Shown piece by piece: positions 51,841-59,691 of a stretch of DNA of 64,000 bases. The notes below the pieces were generated by a model that saw nothing but the letters and a program-made list of their open reading frames with translations, was not told the origin of the DNA and ran no database searches. The stretch covers positions 62,001 to 126,000 of the forward strand of contig READ01000010.1 of assembly GCA_004293675.1 (NCBI GenBank), read 5' to 3'. A program made the translations under genes and the position numbers. The stretch comes from Betaproteobacteria bacterium. Lineage in GTDB: Bacteria > Pseudomonadota > Gammaproteobacteria > Burkholderiales > Casimicrobiaceae. Numbering within the stretch: the stretch's first letter is position 1; each line of letters starts with the position of its first letter.

Positions 51841-52078
51841 GTCGACTCCGACGAAATTTGGGATAGGATCAATGGCGCGGATCGACAGCGCAGCGACATC
51901 GATAAACTCATTGGGTCGGTGCCCGAAGTCATTCATGCACTTGTCGAAGTATTTCACGTTGCAACCCGACGATTTGATTTACACAGGTACGCCAGAAGGC
52001 GTCGGCAAAGTTGGGCGCGGACAAACCTTGCGCGGCGGTATCGCGGGGCTCGGTGAGCTCAGTGTATGCGTGAAATAA
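51841..52078 (+). pseudogene. Decayed fumarylpyruvate hydrolase (FAH family), C-terminal part
   Basis: Two frames together spell the FAH-family C-terminus. The first reads INGADRQRSDIDKLIGSVPEV then IHAL and ends at 51942. After one extra base (G at 51943) the second reads SKYFTLQPDDLIYTGTPEGV, GKVGRGQTLRGGIAGLGEL, SVCVK and stops at 52076-52078. YTGTPEGVG is the family motif. The N-terminal two-thirds are missing or unrecognisable; a CVGRN-like remnant near 51619 is doubtful. The intact enzyme would hydrolyse fumarylpyruvate, two steps after gentisate dioxygenase, whose gene begins 22 bp downstream. Confidence 0.85.
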
Positions 52079-52100
52079 ATGAATTATTAAGGAGCACGAG

Positions 52101-53138
52101 ATGAATGCATCGCCTGCAACCAACGCGGATCGCGAAGCGTTTTACGCGCGCATTGATCCGCAGAACATGGCACCGCTGTGGACGCGACTTAAGTCGCTCG
52201 TGCCTGCCGCGCCGACACCGATTGGTGTGCCGCATCAATGGCGCTATGCGGACGTGCGCCCGTTCGTACTCGAATCGGCGCAACACATCAGCGCGGCAGA
52301 AGCCGAGCGGCGCGTGTTGATTCTTGAAAACCCAGCGTTGCGCGGTTCATCGCAAATCACGAGCTCACTGTACGCGGGCATTCAGCTCATCATGCCAGGC
52401 GAAGTGGCCCCCGCACATCGCCACACGCAGTCCGCGCTGCGACTCGTGCTCGAAGGCAGTGGCGCATACACTGCAGTCGATGGCGAAAAGACGATCATGC
52501 AGCCGGGCGATTTCGTGATCACGCCGTCATGGACTTGGCATCACCACGGTCACGAAGCAACCGGGCCGATGGTGTGGCTCGACGGCCTTGACATTCCGAT
52601 GCTCGCGCACTTCAACAGCACGTTTCGCGAAGATCATCATCAAGCCGAAGCCAACATCACGCGACCAACCGGCGATTCGATGGCACGCTACGGCAGCGGT
52701 CTGCTTCCGCTCAATCACAAAAGCGACTCGCTCAATTCACCGGTGTTCAATTATCCATACGCTCGCACTCGCGAAGCGCTCGCGCGACTCGCACACGCAG
52801 GCGCACCCGACGTGCATCAGGGCTACGTCATGCGCTACGTGAATCCCGTTGATGGCGGCTGGGCAATGCCAACGATGGCAACCACGATTCGTTTGCTACC
52901 CGCGGGCTTCGAAACACACACTTATCGCTCCAGCGAGAGCGCAATCTTCGTCTGCCTTGAAGGTGAAACTACGATCAACGTAGGCGAGCAAAAACTCTCG
53001 CTGCAACCGGAAGACGTCGCCGTCGTTCCGGGATGGATGCCCTACACGCTGAATGCGAAAAGCGAATCAGTGCTGTTTTGTTTTTCTGATCGTGTTGCGC
53101 AGGAGAAGCTCGGCTTCTTCAGAGAGGCGCGGCAGTAG
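52101..53138 (+). CDS. nagI: Gentisate 1,2-dioxygenase
   Basis: The enzyme opens the ring of gentisate (2,5-dihydroxybenzoate) to maleylpyruvate using Fe(II). The 345-residue product is bicupin. The first cupin has the metal ligands His106 and His108 in PAHRHTQSALR and HHHGH (147-151). The second is around FETHTYRSSESAIFVCLEG and VPGWMPYTL. Length and layout match gentisate dioxygenases. The start follows AAGGAGCACGAG. It is preceded by the broken FAH gene and converges with the salicylate 5-hydroxylase genes, whose product is gentisate. Confidence 0.94.
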   Translation: MNASPATNADREAFYARIDPQNMAPLWTRLKSLVPAAPTPIGVPHQWRYADVRPFVLESAQHISAAEAERRVLILENPALRGSSQITSSLYAGIQLIMPGEVAPAHRHTQSALRLVLEGSGAYTAVDGEKTIMQPGDFVITPSWTWHHHGHEATGPMVWLDGLDIPMLAHFNSTFREDHHQAEANITRPTGDSMARYGSGLLPLNHKSDSLNSPVFNYPYARTREALARLAHAGAPDVHQGYVMRYVNPVDGGWAMPTMATTIRLLPAGFETHTYRSSESAIFVCLEGETTINVGEQKLSLQPEDVAVVPGWMPYTLNAKSESVLFCFSDRVAQEKLGFFREARQ

Positions 53139-53230
53139 TGCTTCGAATCACGGCGCTTTGAGGCGCGAGCGGGCGCAGGCTTGGTTACGAGCGGCGCTGC
53201 GTCCGTGCCTCTTATTCACTGCATCATGCT

Positions 53231-53560
53231 TCAGTGCTCGATATTGAGCAGTACGAAGACGCGACTGTTTTCAATTTTCACGGGATAGGATCTGATCTCC
53301 TCTGTGGCGGGTGCGCAGCTGGCGCGGCCTGTTCGGACGTCGAATTTTCCTTGATGTAGCGGGCATTCGATGTCGTAGCCGTCGAGAAAGCCGTCGCACA
53401 GGCGGGCATTGCCATGGGTGCAGATGCCGTCGGTGGCGAAGACTTCACCGTTGACTCGGTAAAGCGCAATTTCTCGGTCGGGTAGATCGATGCCGAGTGT
53501 CATTTCGTCGCTTGAGATGTCGTACTCGACGGCGACTTCGGTCCAGTTTTCTGTGGTCAT
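53231..53560 (-). CDS. nagAb: Rieske [2Fe-2S] ferredoxin of the ring hydroxylase
   Basis: The 109-residue protein has the Rieske ligands Cys47, His49, Cys66 and His69 (ICTHG and ECPLHQG). Its layout, with [22 protein letters not shown] after the second box, is that of naphthalene/salicylate-type ferredoxins. It would shuttle electrons from a reductase to the oxygenase encoded just upstream. It is the last gene of the minus-strand run nagG-nagH-ferredoxin, 2 bp after nagH. No ferredoxin reductase gene lies in the window. Confidence 0.9.
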   Translation of the reverse strand: MTTENWTEVAVEYDISSDEMTLGIDLPDREIALYRVNGEVFATDGICTHGNARLCDGFLDGYDIECPLHQGKFDVRTGRASCAPATEEIRSYPVKIENSRVFVLLNIEH

Positions 53561-53562
53561 GG

Positions 53563-54039
53563 TTAGATCGGATAAATAATCGAATTCGGAATCATTTCGC
53601 TATCGTAGATGCATTGGCGCGATTTGAGTTTGAGCCCGGCTTCGGTGTGAACGATTTCGTCAATGTAGCGCCCCGCGTTGTAGACGGTTGAGAGTTCGCT
53701 GAGCTTGGTGCGGATCACTACGTAGTTTGCTTCGCATTTGATGCACTCGTCGGTCACCGATTGAATTAGCGGCGCGCCCACGATGTGCCGTTGGTAGTAC
53801 GGGTCGTGAAACAGCGTTTCTTTGATGCCGTAGGCGCGGTCTCTGAGCATGCCTTTGCTCTCGAACGACAGCGTGGCTAGCGGAAAACCGCGCTCGAAAT
53901 TTTCTCGCGGTTGAATGCGATACACGCAGTCATCGATGAAACAATCAACCCATGCATCCCAATCGTTGGCATCGACTGCGCTCGCATAGCGCGCGTGGAG
54001 TTGGGTTACTGCGAAATGCGTTTCGATGTGTTTGCTCAT
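53563..54039 (-). CDS. nagH: Salicylate 5-hydroxylase small (beta) oxygenase subunit
   Basis: The 158-residue protein has the SnoaL/NTF2-like fold of ring-hydroxylating oxygenase beta subunits: [25 protein letters not shown] (split across the first helices, residues 18-42), [20 protein letters not shown] and the end [16 protein letters not shown]. It is structural, forming the alpha3beta3 oxygenase with NagG. The repeat element at 54057-54144 separates it from nagG by 143 bp, and the ferredoxin gene follows 2 bp downstream. Confidence 0.9.
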   Translation of the reverse strand: MSKHIETHFAVTQLHARYASAVDANDWDAWVDCFIDDCVYRIQPRENFERGFPLATLSFESKGMLRDRAYGIKETLFHDPYYQRHIVGAPLIQSVTDECIKCEANYVVIRTKLSELSTVYNAGRYIDEIVHTEAGLKLKSRQCIYDSEMIPNSIIYPI

Positions 54040-54056
54040 GTTTTTTTGCAGTGTTT

Positions 54057-54144
54057 TTTGACGCAGATTTACGCTGATTTAATTTGGATTTACGAGGATT
54101 TCTTTTTAAGAATCGCTACAAGTGTTTTCAGAATCTGCGCCAAA
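54057..54144. repeat. Second GACGCAGATT inverted-repeat element
   Basis: TTTGACGCAGATT (54057-54069) is inverted with one mismatch at 54132-54144 (AATCTGCGCCAAA). Between them lie related units (TTACGCTGATTTAA, TTACGAGGATTT). It is a shorter relative of the element at 6897-7063 and has been placed inside the oxygenase operon, between nagG and nagH. Confidence 0.65.
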
Positions 54145-54182
54145 AGAAAACGATGGGTCCTCATTAACCCAGCGACTGGTGC

Positions 54183-55463
54183 TTATTCATTCATCACTTT
54201 CCGCCAGTACGCATACATTCCGCGAATGAGCGTTTCGGTGACCATGTGATCGGTGTCGCCCACGTCGCGGCCGCCGAGCTCGGCGAGCGCGCGATGACTC
54301 GGCTTTTGTTCGAAGCCTTTTTGTGAAAGCTCGATTACTTCACCATCGTCGGCCGAAACGAATCCGGCGGGGCCGAACAAATTCGATTGCCGCAGTCGTC
54401 GCTCAGTCATTTCGGGGGTGTCGTCTTCATAGCCAAAATGCGTCCAAACAAAATCAAATTCGCCATTGCCGCGCGGTTGAATGTGGCGCGTCGATACGCT
54501 GTTGACCTGTTGCTGCAAGATCACACTCGGGAAGAGGGTGGTCATCACCGCAGTGGGGCCGTTCCACCAAGCTTCGGGAACGATGTCTAAAAATCGCGCG
54601 TCGTGTAACTTCATCGTTTCTTTGAAGCTCGACACTTTGCTGACTTCATTGGCGGCTTGCGCATTGCCTCGCGTTGAAATCATCGCTGCGTGACGAAAGT
54701 GTTTGTCCATTTTGAGTTCGGATTTGTTGTCTGCTCGCCATAGCCCAAACGTGACAAACCAGGTGTGCAGCAAGCCGGGGTGATACGGGTCTTTGATGTT
54801 TTCCTGCATCAATTTCCAGTTACCAGGAATACGCTGCCGGTTGTAGCCGAGGATTTTTAACGTGCGGCCATCGAACATGCGATCAAAGTACGCCAGCACT
54901 GTCTCGCCCACGAAATCCTCAAACGATTCCATAGCGTGATCGAAGGTGGCAAATACCACACCGCCGCGCGTTGCAACACGCAGTTTGTTCAAACCGTTGT
55001 CTTCGGTCTTGAAGTCAGCGGGCATGCCGCCGTTGACTTTACCGTCTTGTTTTACGCCGCGCCGAAACGGTACACCTTGCAAATCGCCTTTGAGCGTGTA
55101 GCTCCATTGGTGATACGGGCACACGAATTCTTTTCGATTGCCGTGGCGCTCGCGACAAAACTGCATGCCGCGGTGCGCGCACACGTTCTCGAATACGTTG
55201 ACCTTGCCATCGGCGTCCCGCGACATGACAACCGAGCGCTCGCCGACGGCGGTGCGCTTAAAGTCCCCTACGTTTGGAATCTCGGCTTCGAGCCCGATGT
55301 AACACCAATGGCTCTTGTAGAAAAACGCTTCGAGCTCTCGCTGATGTAGCTGGGCATCGGTGTAGACCTGAAAAGGAATGCGGCTGGTGCCGTTTTCATA
55401 CCAGTTTAGAGACGACTCCTTTGCGCTTAATTTAACTGCGGCAGCCGTTTCGATTGCATTCAT
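54183..55463 (-). CDS. nagG: Salicylate 5-hydroxylase large (alpha) oxygenase subunit
   Basis: The 426-residue product starts at ATG 55463, 7 nt after GGAGA. It has a Rieske domain with Cys95, His97, Cys115 and His118 (CAHRG, CPYHQW). The mononuclear iron site has Asp225, His228 and His233 in ENIKDPYHPGLLHTW. Long stretches (GDLQGVPFRRGVKQDGKVNG, HMVTETLIRGMYAYWRKVM) are those I associate with NagG, which hydroxylates salicylate at C5 to gentisate. Close relatives act on other hydroxybenzoates, so the exact substrate is inferred. It heads the oxygenase operon, divergent from a LysR regulator. Confidence 0.9.
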   Translation of the reverse strand: MNAIETAAAVKLSAKESSLNWYENGTSRIPFQVYTDAQLHQRELEAFFYKSHWCYIGLEAEIPNVGDFKRTAVGERSVVMSRDADGKVNVFENVCAHRGMQFCRERHGNRKEFVCPYHQWSYTLKGDLQGVPFRRGVKQDGKVNGGMPADFKTEDNGLNKLRVATRGGVVFATFDHAMESFEDFVGETVLAYFDRMFDGRTLKILGYNRQRIPGNWKLMQENIKDPYHPGLLHTWFVTFGLWRADNKSELKMDKHFRHAAMISTRGNAQAANEVSKVSSFKETMKLHDARFLDIVPEAWWNGPTAVMTTLFPSVILQQQVNSVSTRHIQPRGNGEFDFVWTHFGYEDDTPEMTERRLRQSNLFGPAGFVSADDGEVIELSQKGFEQKPSHRALAELGGRDVGDTDHMVTETLIRGMYAYWRKVMNE

Positions 55464-55566
55464 TGCATAGTCTCCGTGGGTCTCGTTACACAGTCGTACG
55501 TCGAACGTTTGCACCATTATGTGGTTTATGCGACATTTACAAAATAGAGATCAGTAGAGTTTGTTT

Positions 55567-55581
55567 ATTTACTCTGTGAAT
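55567..55581. promoter_or_regulatory. Candidate LysR-type operator in the divergent promoter region
   Basis: ATTTAC-TCT-GTGAAT is a near-perfect dyad with the T-N11-A layout of LysR-family sites. It lies 18 bp before the regulator start in the 136-bp gap shared with nagG. A second dyad-like segment, TATGCGACATTTACA, is at about 55528-55542. Confidence 0.4.
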
Positions 55582-55599
55582 GTTTAACGGAGCCGTTTC

Positions 55600-56505
55600 A
55601 TGAAATTCGATTTGAACTTGATTCGCGTTTTCGATGCTTTGATGACTGAGCGTCGCGTTTCGCTGGCTGCGGAGCGGATCGGACTAACGCAACCTGCGCT
55701 TAGCAATGCGCTGGCGCGTTTGCGCATTGCGCTGGGCGATGAGCTGTTCACGCGCTCCCCATCGGGGATGCAGCCGACGCCGTTCGCCGTCGACATCGCA
55801 CCGACAATACGCGAGGCGTTGCGGTCGTTGGAGCAGGCAATCGTTCGCCGGACGACATTTGACTGCGCAACGGGTGTGCGGCGATTTCGCATTGCGATGA
55901 CCGATATTGGTGAGGCCTATTTTTTACCGAAACTCATGCACTATCTTGAGACTCACGCGCCGGCCGTAACGGTGGCCACCGTACGCAACAGCGAGGTCGA
56001 TGTTGCCAGCGAACTTGCCACCGGCGGCGTAGACCTGGCGCTCGGCTGGATGCCTAAGCTCGGCCCTGGATTTTTCCAGCGGCGTCTATTCGAACAACAT
56101 CATCGCTGTTTGATGTCGGCAAATCATCCGTTGGCCAAAGGTGCGCTCACATTGCCACGCTTTTTAAAGGCGAAGCACGCGGTTGTAATCTCGGCTGGCA
56201 CGGGGCACGCCCGCGTCGAGACGATCATGCGTCAACGCGGGATCAAACGAATCATTGCGCTGGAATTGCCGCATTTCGCAGCGGTGCCCTACATCGTCCA
56301 AAACACGGCGCTCATCGCTACTGTTCCGGAAAAGTTGGTCGATGGCGCTTTGCTCCCATCGGGACTTGTTGTTCGTGTGCCCCCGATTGACGAGCTTTCA
56401 TTTCAAGTCAATATGTTTTGGCATCGACGCGTACACGAAGACGGGGCTAACAAATGGTTACGCAACGCAGTTGCTGTGTTGTTCCAAGAAAGTAAGTCAC
56501 TCTAA
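55600..56505 (+). CDS. LysR family regulator, NagR/NahR type
   Basis: The 301-residue protein has the N-terminal winged HTH (LNLIRVFDALMTERRVSLAAERI, LTQPALSNALARLRIALGDELF) and a LysR effector domain. The latter contains RRFRIAMTDIGEAYFLPKLM and, near the end, VPEKLVDG and MFWHRRVHEDGANKWLR, as in the salicylate-responsive NahR/NagR group. It is divergent from nagG with a 136-bp gap, so it probably activates the hydroxylase genes on sensing salicylate or a related aromatic acid. The dyad at 55567-55581 may be its operator. Confidence 0.9.
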   Translation: MKFDLNLIRVFDALMTERRVSLAAERIGLTQPALSNALARLRIALGDELFTRSPSGMQPTPFAVDIAPTIREALRSLEQAIVRRTTFDCATGVRRFRIAMTDIGEAYFLPKLMHYLETHAPAVTVATVRNSEVDVASELATGGVDLALGWMPKLGPGFFQRRLFEQHHRCLMSANHPLAKGALTLPRFLKAKHAVVISAGTGHARVETIMRQRGIKRIIALELPHFAAVPYIVQNTALIATVPEKLVDGALLPSGLVVRVPPIDELSFQVNMFWHRRVHEDGANKWLRNAVAVLFQESKSL

Positions 56506-57054
56506 TGGACTTGTTCGCTCGCTGAAGCAACGCGTGTTTGAATTGCCCCCTGAAGTTGAACAAACGGTCGGGCCTGCGATGACGACGTAGGAGACGAAAT
56601 GTAGGGCCCAGTGTTGAAGGGCTTGTCGGCAGGTGAATGCGGCGTGAAACGACTGGCGTGCGTCTGTCCCGCGTCTGAAGATAAATTCGCACCTGCGTGA
56701 TTGAGCAACGCGTTCATGCATCAACCTGCTTTGCCCAAAGCGGAGCGTGGAAAGCGGGCAGTTCATGCTGCTGGCCGGGTGTCAGCGATGGGTCGCTCTA
56801 GGCTTTTGTATTAATGACTTACTACCGGTTAACCAGTTTAAATATGGGCTTTTTCACTTATAGATAATTTTTTGAAAGACATCAAAAATGACTTGTAGCC
56901 CAAATAAATAAAGGGTTTCAATAATATTGCTGTATCGAATGCTGTCGCTAGTTTTAACGAGGTTCAGATTGAACGTAAAGTTGCGTGAAGTCGGTGTTGT
57001 GCAGACTGCTGCCGCGACGTCGCAGCAAACGGCGATCACTCCTAGAATCGAGGC
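56506..57054. repeat. 549-bp gap; AT-rich two-hairpin repeat, copy E (degenerate), at about 56815-56932
   Basis: Copy E keeps the length and AT-richness of the family. The right module, read inverted, starts ACAGCAATATTATTGAAACCC and pairs AGCCC/GGGTT, and the left module has CCAGTTTAAATATGGG. The GC-rich part at 56516-56800 has an open minus-strand frame (56497-56766, 89 codons) that overlaps the regulator's 3' end; I found no start signal or family for it. TAGAAT at 57043-57048 might be a -10 for the following gene. Confidence 0.4.
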
Positions 57055-59691
57055 GTGACAATCCCGTTAACAACACTTCAAGCAACGCTGTCTGCGCTTG
57101 CAGGCGGTTCGCTAGTTCTTAGCCCCAGTGATCGCGCGCGGCGCAGTTTTCAGCGGCTATGGCGACGAGTGGCATCTTCGCAATCGGGCTCGGTCGTGTC
57201 GCCTGACTTCATGACCACCGACGCATGGTTTCGTAAGCTTTGGAGCGACGCGCAGTGCTATGGCTTGATTGCCGACGAGCGCAGCATCGCATCTCCCACG
57301 GTGGAGTCTGCATTGTGGCGCGAAGCCGTTGCGGCGACTGCCCCCCGAGATAGCCAATCCGGCGCGGTCGCAACGGCTGCGTTGGCCACGCTAATGCAGG
57401 AAGCTTTTGCGTTGGAGCATCGCTACGCCAGCGCCAACAGCGCCAACAGCGCCGCTGGTGCGACCCACGCCACCGACGGCAGCATCAACGGCAAGCTCTA
57501 TGACGACGCCAAACGATTTTTCGTGTCGAGATTGAGTCGTGGGAACACAATTTCATCGCTGATGCTTCCTGCGTTAATTGCTCGCTACTCGGCAAAATTG
57601 CATTCGTTGTTGCCCACGTCGCCCGGTCGAATTCTGCTCACTCCGAGTTTTGCGCCAATTGCATCAGAGCTCGGCGCATTCGCCGCGCTGTCGGCTGCCG
57701 CGGAGCGCGCGGCTGGCCCCCGATTTGCGCCGTTTCACCGCATTGATTTGCCGGAATCAAACGCGTTGCCCCATCCCCGCAGAGCTGAATATGTCAATGA
57801 ACGCGAAGAGCGCGAAGCGGTCATCGCGGCGGCGAGGCGATATGTCGAAAGCGACAACGCTCGCAGCGCCACCATCGTCGTTCCGTCTCTGTCATCGCAG
57901 CGCGAATTGTGGCGACGCGCTCTGAGCGAATCGGGGGTCGCATTCAATCTTTCGTTGGGACGTACGCTGGGATCGTTCTCAGACACTGCTGTGATGCTCA
58001 ATGTAGTCGCTGCTAGCAGCGGCGAGCCGTTGGACATCGAGTTGACCGCGCAGTCGCTACGCCACCCACGCTGGGCGTTAAGTGACGCGCAGCGACGCGC
58101 CGTTGCCATCGGCGAGGTTGAGCTGCTATCGCGCGGCAAAAAATTCGCGACCGTTGATGACTTTTCGCAGTTCATCGGTGTGCCCAACGCCCCACGCCAA
58201 GACCCCAACGAGCGACTCACTCGCCGCGAATGGCTGGCTAACTGGGCGCTGTCAATCAAGCGGTTGACTGCGGCGCACCAACCCGTCGATTCGGCAACGT
58301 TTCAGCTGCGCGCCGCTATCAGTGAGCTCGGCACGCTTTGGTGTGAACTCGATGATTGGATGCCGGCATTAACAGCGACCGACGCCAATGCTGAGTGGCG
58401 CGATCAGCTCAATCGCACCACTTTTCAGCCCGAGGACTCAGGCGCGAGCATCGAAGTGGTGGGATTACTTGAGAGTGCGGGCACGATCAACGACGCGCTT
58501 TGGATCACCGGCCTCACCGACGCCGCTCTGCCAGAGCGTTCGCGCTTGAATCCTTTTCTATCAGCCGCGTGGCAGCGTCGTGAAAACATCGGCTTGGCGA
58601 GCATTGCTGAATGTGGCGCTCGGGCGGAGCGATTGTGGCGCGGTTGGTGCGCGCATTCGCAGACGTTGACGGTGAGCGCAGCGGCCTCGAAGGACGGACA
58701 AACGCTGCTTGCCAGTCCACTTATCTCCGCGCTGTCCGCCGAAGCAATGTCGGCATCGCTGTTCACTCCGACGCCGATGATTCCAATCGTCGACGAGCTT
58801 GATCCGTCGCCGCTCAGTGCGCGCTCAAAGCTCAACGCCAGCGGCCTGGAGGCGCAGGCTAAGTGCCCGCGTCGGGGCTGGGCGCTGGGGCGGCTGCGCG
58901 CCAATCTGTGGCCGGAACGCTACGATGGCTTATCACCTCTGATTAAGGGCAACCTGCTGCATAACGTTGCCGAGCTGCTCGGTCGCGATCGTATGGCGGC
59001 GCAAGACGAGGGCGCCACGCTTGACCCGGCGCAGCAACTACAGCGACTGCCGGAGCACATTGACACCGCCATTTCGCACTGGCGCAAGGAGACGCTCGAC
59101 GTGCCGCGCGACGTGTGGCTGGTTGAGCGCGAGCGATTACTTGTTCTCTTTGAAAAGTTCATTGAACTCGAGGCTTCGCGAGAGCCGTTTTTTTTGGAGG
59201 CGGTTGAACACAAAGCCGAACACGACATTCTCGGCCACACATTGCAATTGCGAGTGGATCGCGTGGAGCGGCTCAGCGACGACTCCTTGGCAATCATCGA
59301 TTTCAAAAGCGGTGTGTCAAAGCGGCCCGGCTTGTCGGACGAGCGTTTGTCGAGTCCACAGCTACCGCTCTATGCGTTGGCCATGCAGGTCGCGCGAAGT
59401 GAAGATGCGGTGTCTTGCGTTTCGTACGCTCAAATTAACGAAGAGGGCGTGCAATACATTGGCATCGCCGATGACGAAAGGCCGCAAGCGGCGTTTCGTT
59501 CGTCTCGGCAATCGATTGTCTTTGACGAGCTCAAGCAGCGCTGGCCGCACCAACTGGCGGCGCTGGTCGAGGAATTCCGAAGCGGCGCTGCGCCCGTGGC
59601 CCCCCTGGCGGGTGATCAGACGTGTCAGCGCTGCGGCTTTGAGCGCTTGTGCCGCGTTCAACTGCGCGCGCTAGAGGACGCTGACCCATGA
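57055..59691 (+). CDS. addB: PD-(D/E)XK nuclease of the AddB type with Fe-S motif
   Basis: The 878-residue product starts with GTG. The N-terminal two-thirds is an inactive helicase-like region without a Walker A motif. The C-terminal nuclease has VDRVERLSDDSLAIIDFKSG (about residues 735-760) and QLPLYALAM. A Cys upstream (AKCPRRGWAL) plus CQRCGFERLC near the end supply the four cysteines of an Fe-S staple, as in AddB. Paired with the helicase-nuclease downstream, it would process double-strand breaks for RecA. The genes overlap by ATGA (59688-59691). Sequence divergence makes the exact subfamily uncertain. Confidence 0.8.
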   Translation: MTIPLTTLQATLSALAGGSLVLSPSDRARRSFQRLWRRVASSQSGSVVSPDFMTTDAWFRKLWSDAQCYGLIADERSIASPTVESALWREAVAATAPRDSQSGAVATAALATLMQEAFALEHRYASANSANSAAGATHATDGSINGKLYDDAKRFFVSRLSRGNTISSLMLPALIARYSAKLHSLLPTSPGRILLTPSFAPIASELGAFAALSAAAERAAGPRFAPFHRIDLPESNALPHPRRAEYVNEREEREAVIAAARRYVESDNARSATIVVPSLSSQRELWRRALSESGVAFNLSLGRTLGSFSDTAVMLNVVAASSGEPLDIELTAQSLRHPRWALSDAQRRAVAIGEVELLSRGKKFATVDDFSQFIGVPNAPRQDPNERLTRREWLANWALSIKRLTAAHQPVDSATFQLRAAISELGTLWCELDDWMPALTATDANAEWRDQLNRTTFQPEDSGASIEVVGLLESAGTINDALWITGLTDAALPERSRLNPFLSAAWQRRENIGLASIAECGARAERLWRGWCAHSQTLTVSAAASKDGQTLLASPLISALSAEAMSASLFTPTPMIPIVDELDPSPLSARSKLNASGLEAQAKCPRRGWALGRLRANLWPERYDGLSPLIKGNLLHNVAELLGRDRMAAQDEGATLDPAQQLQRLPEHIDTAISHWRKETLDVPRDVWLVERERLLVLFEKFIELEASREPFFLEAVEHKAEHDILGHTLQLRVDRVERLSDDSLAIIDFKSGVSKRPGLSDERLSSPQLPLYALAMQVARSEDAVSCVSYAQINEEGVQYIGIADDERPQAAFRSSRQSIVFDELKQRWPHQLAALVEEFRSGAAPVAPLAGDQTCQRCGFERLCRVQLRALEDADP

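Noticed and set aside
51524-56600. Duplicate tRNA-Glu 3' end marking an integrated island
   Set aside because: No copy of the tRNA 3' segment was found in the following 5 kb by eye, and no integrase gene is present.
56497-56766. 89-codon minus-strand ORF between the LysR gene and addB
   Set aside because: It overlaps the 3' end of the regulator antisense, has no ribosome site and no family I recognise, so it is kept only as a note in the gap entry.
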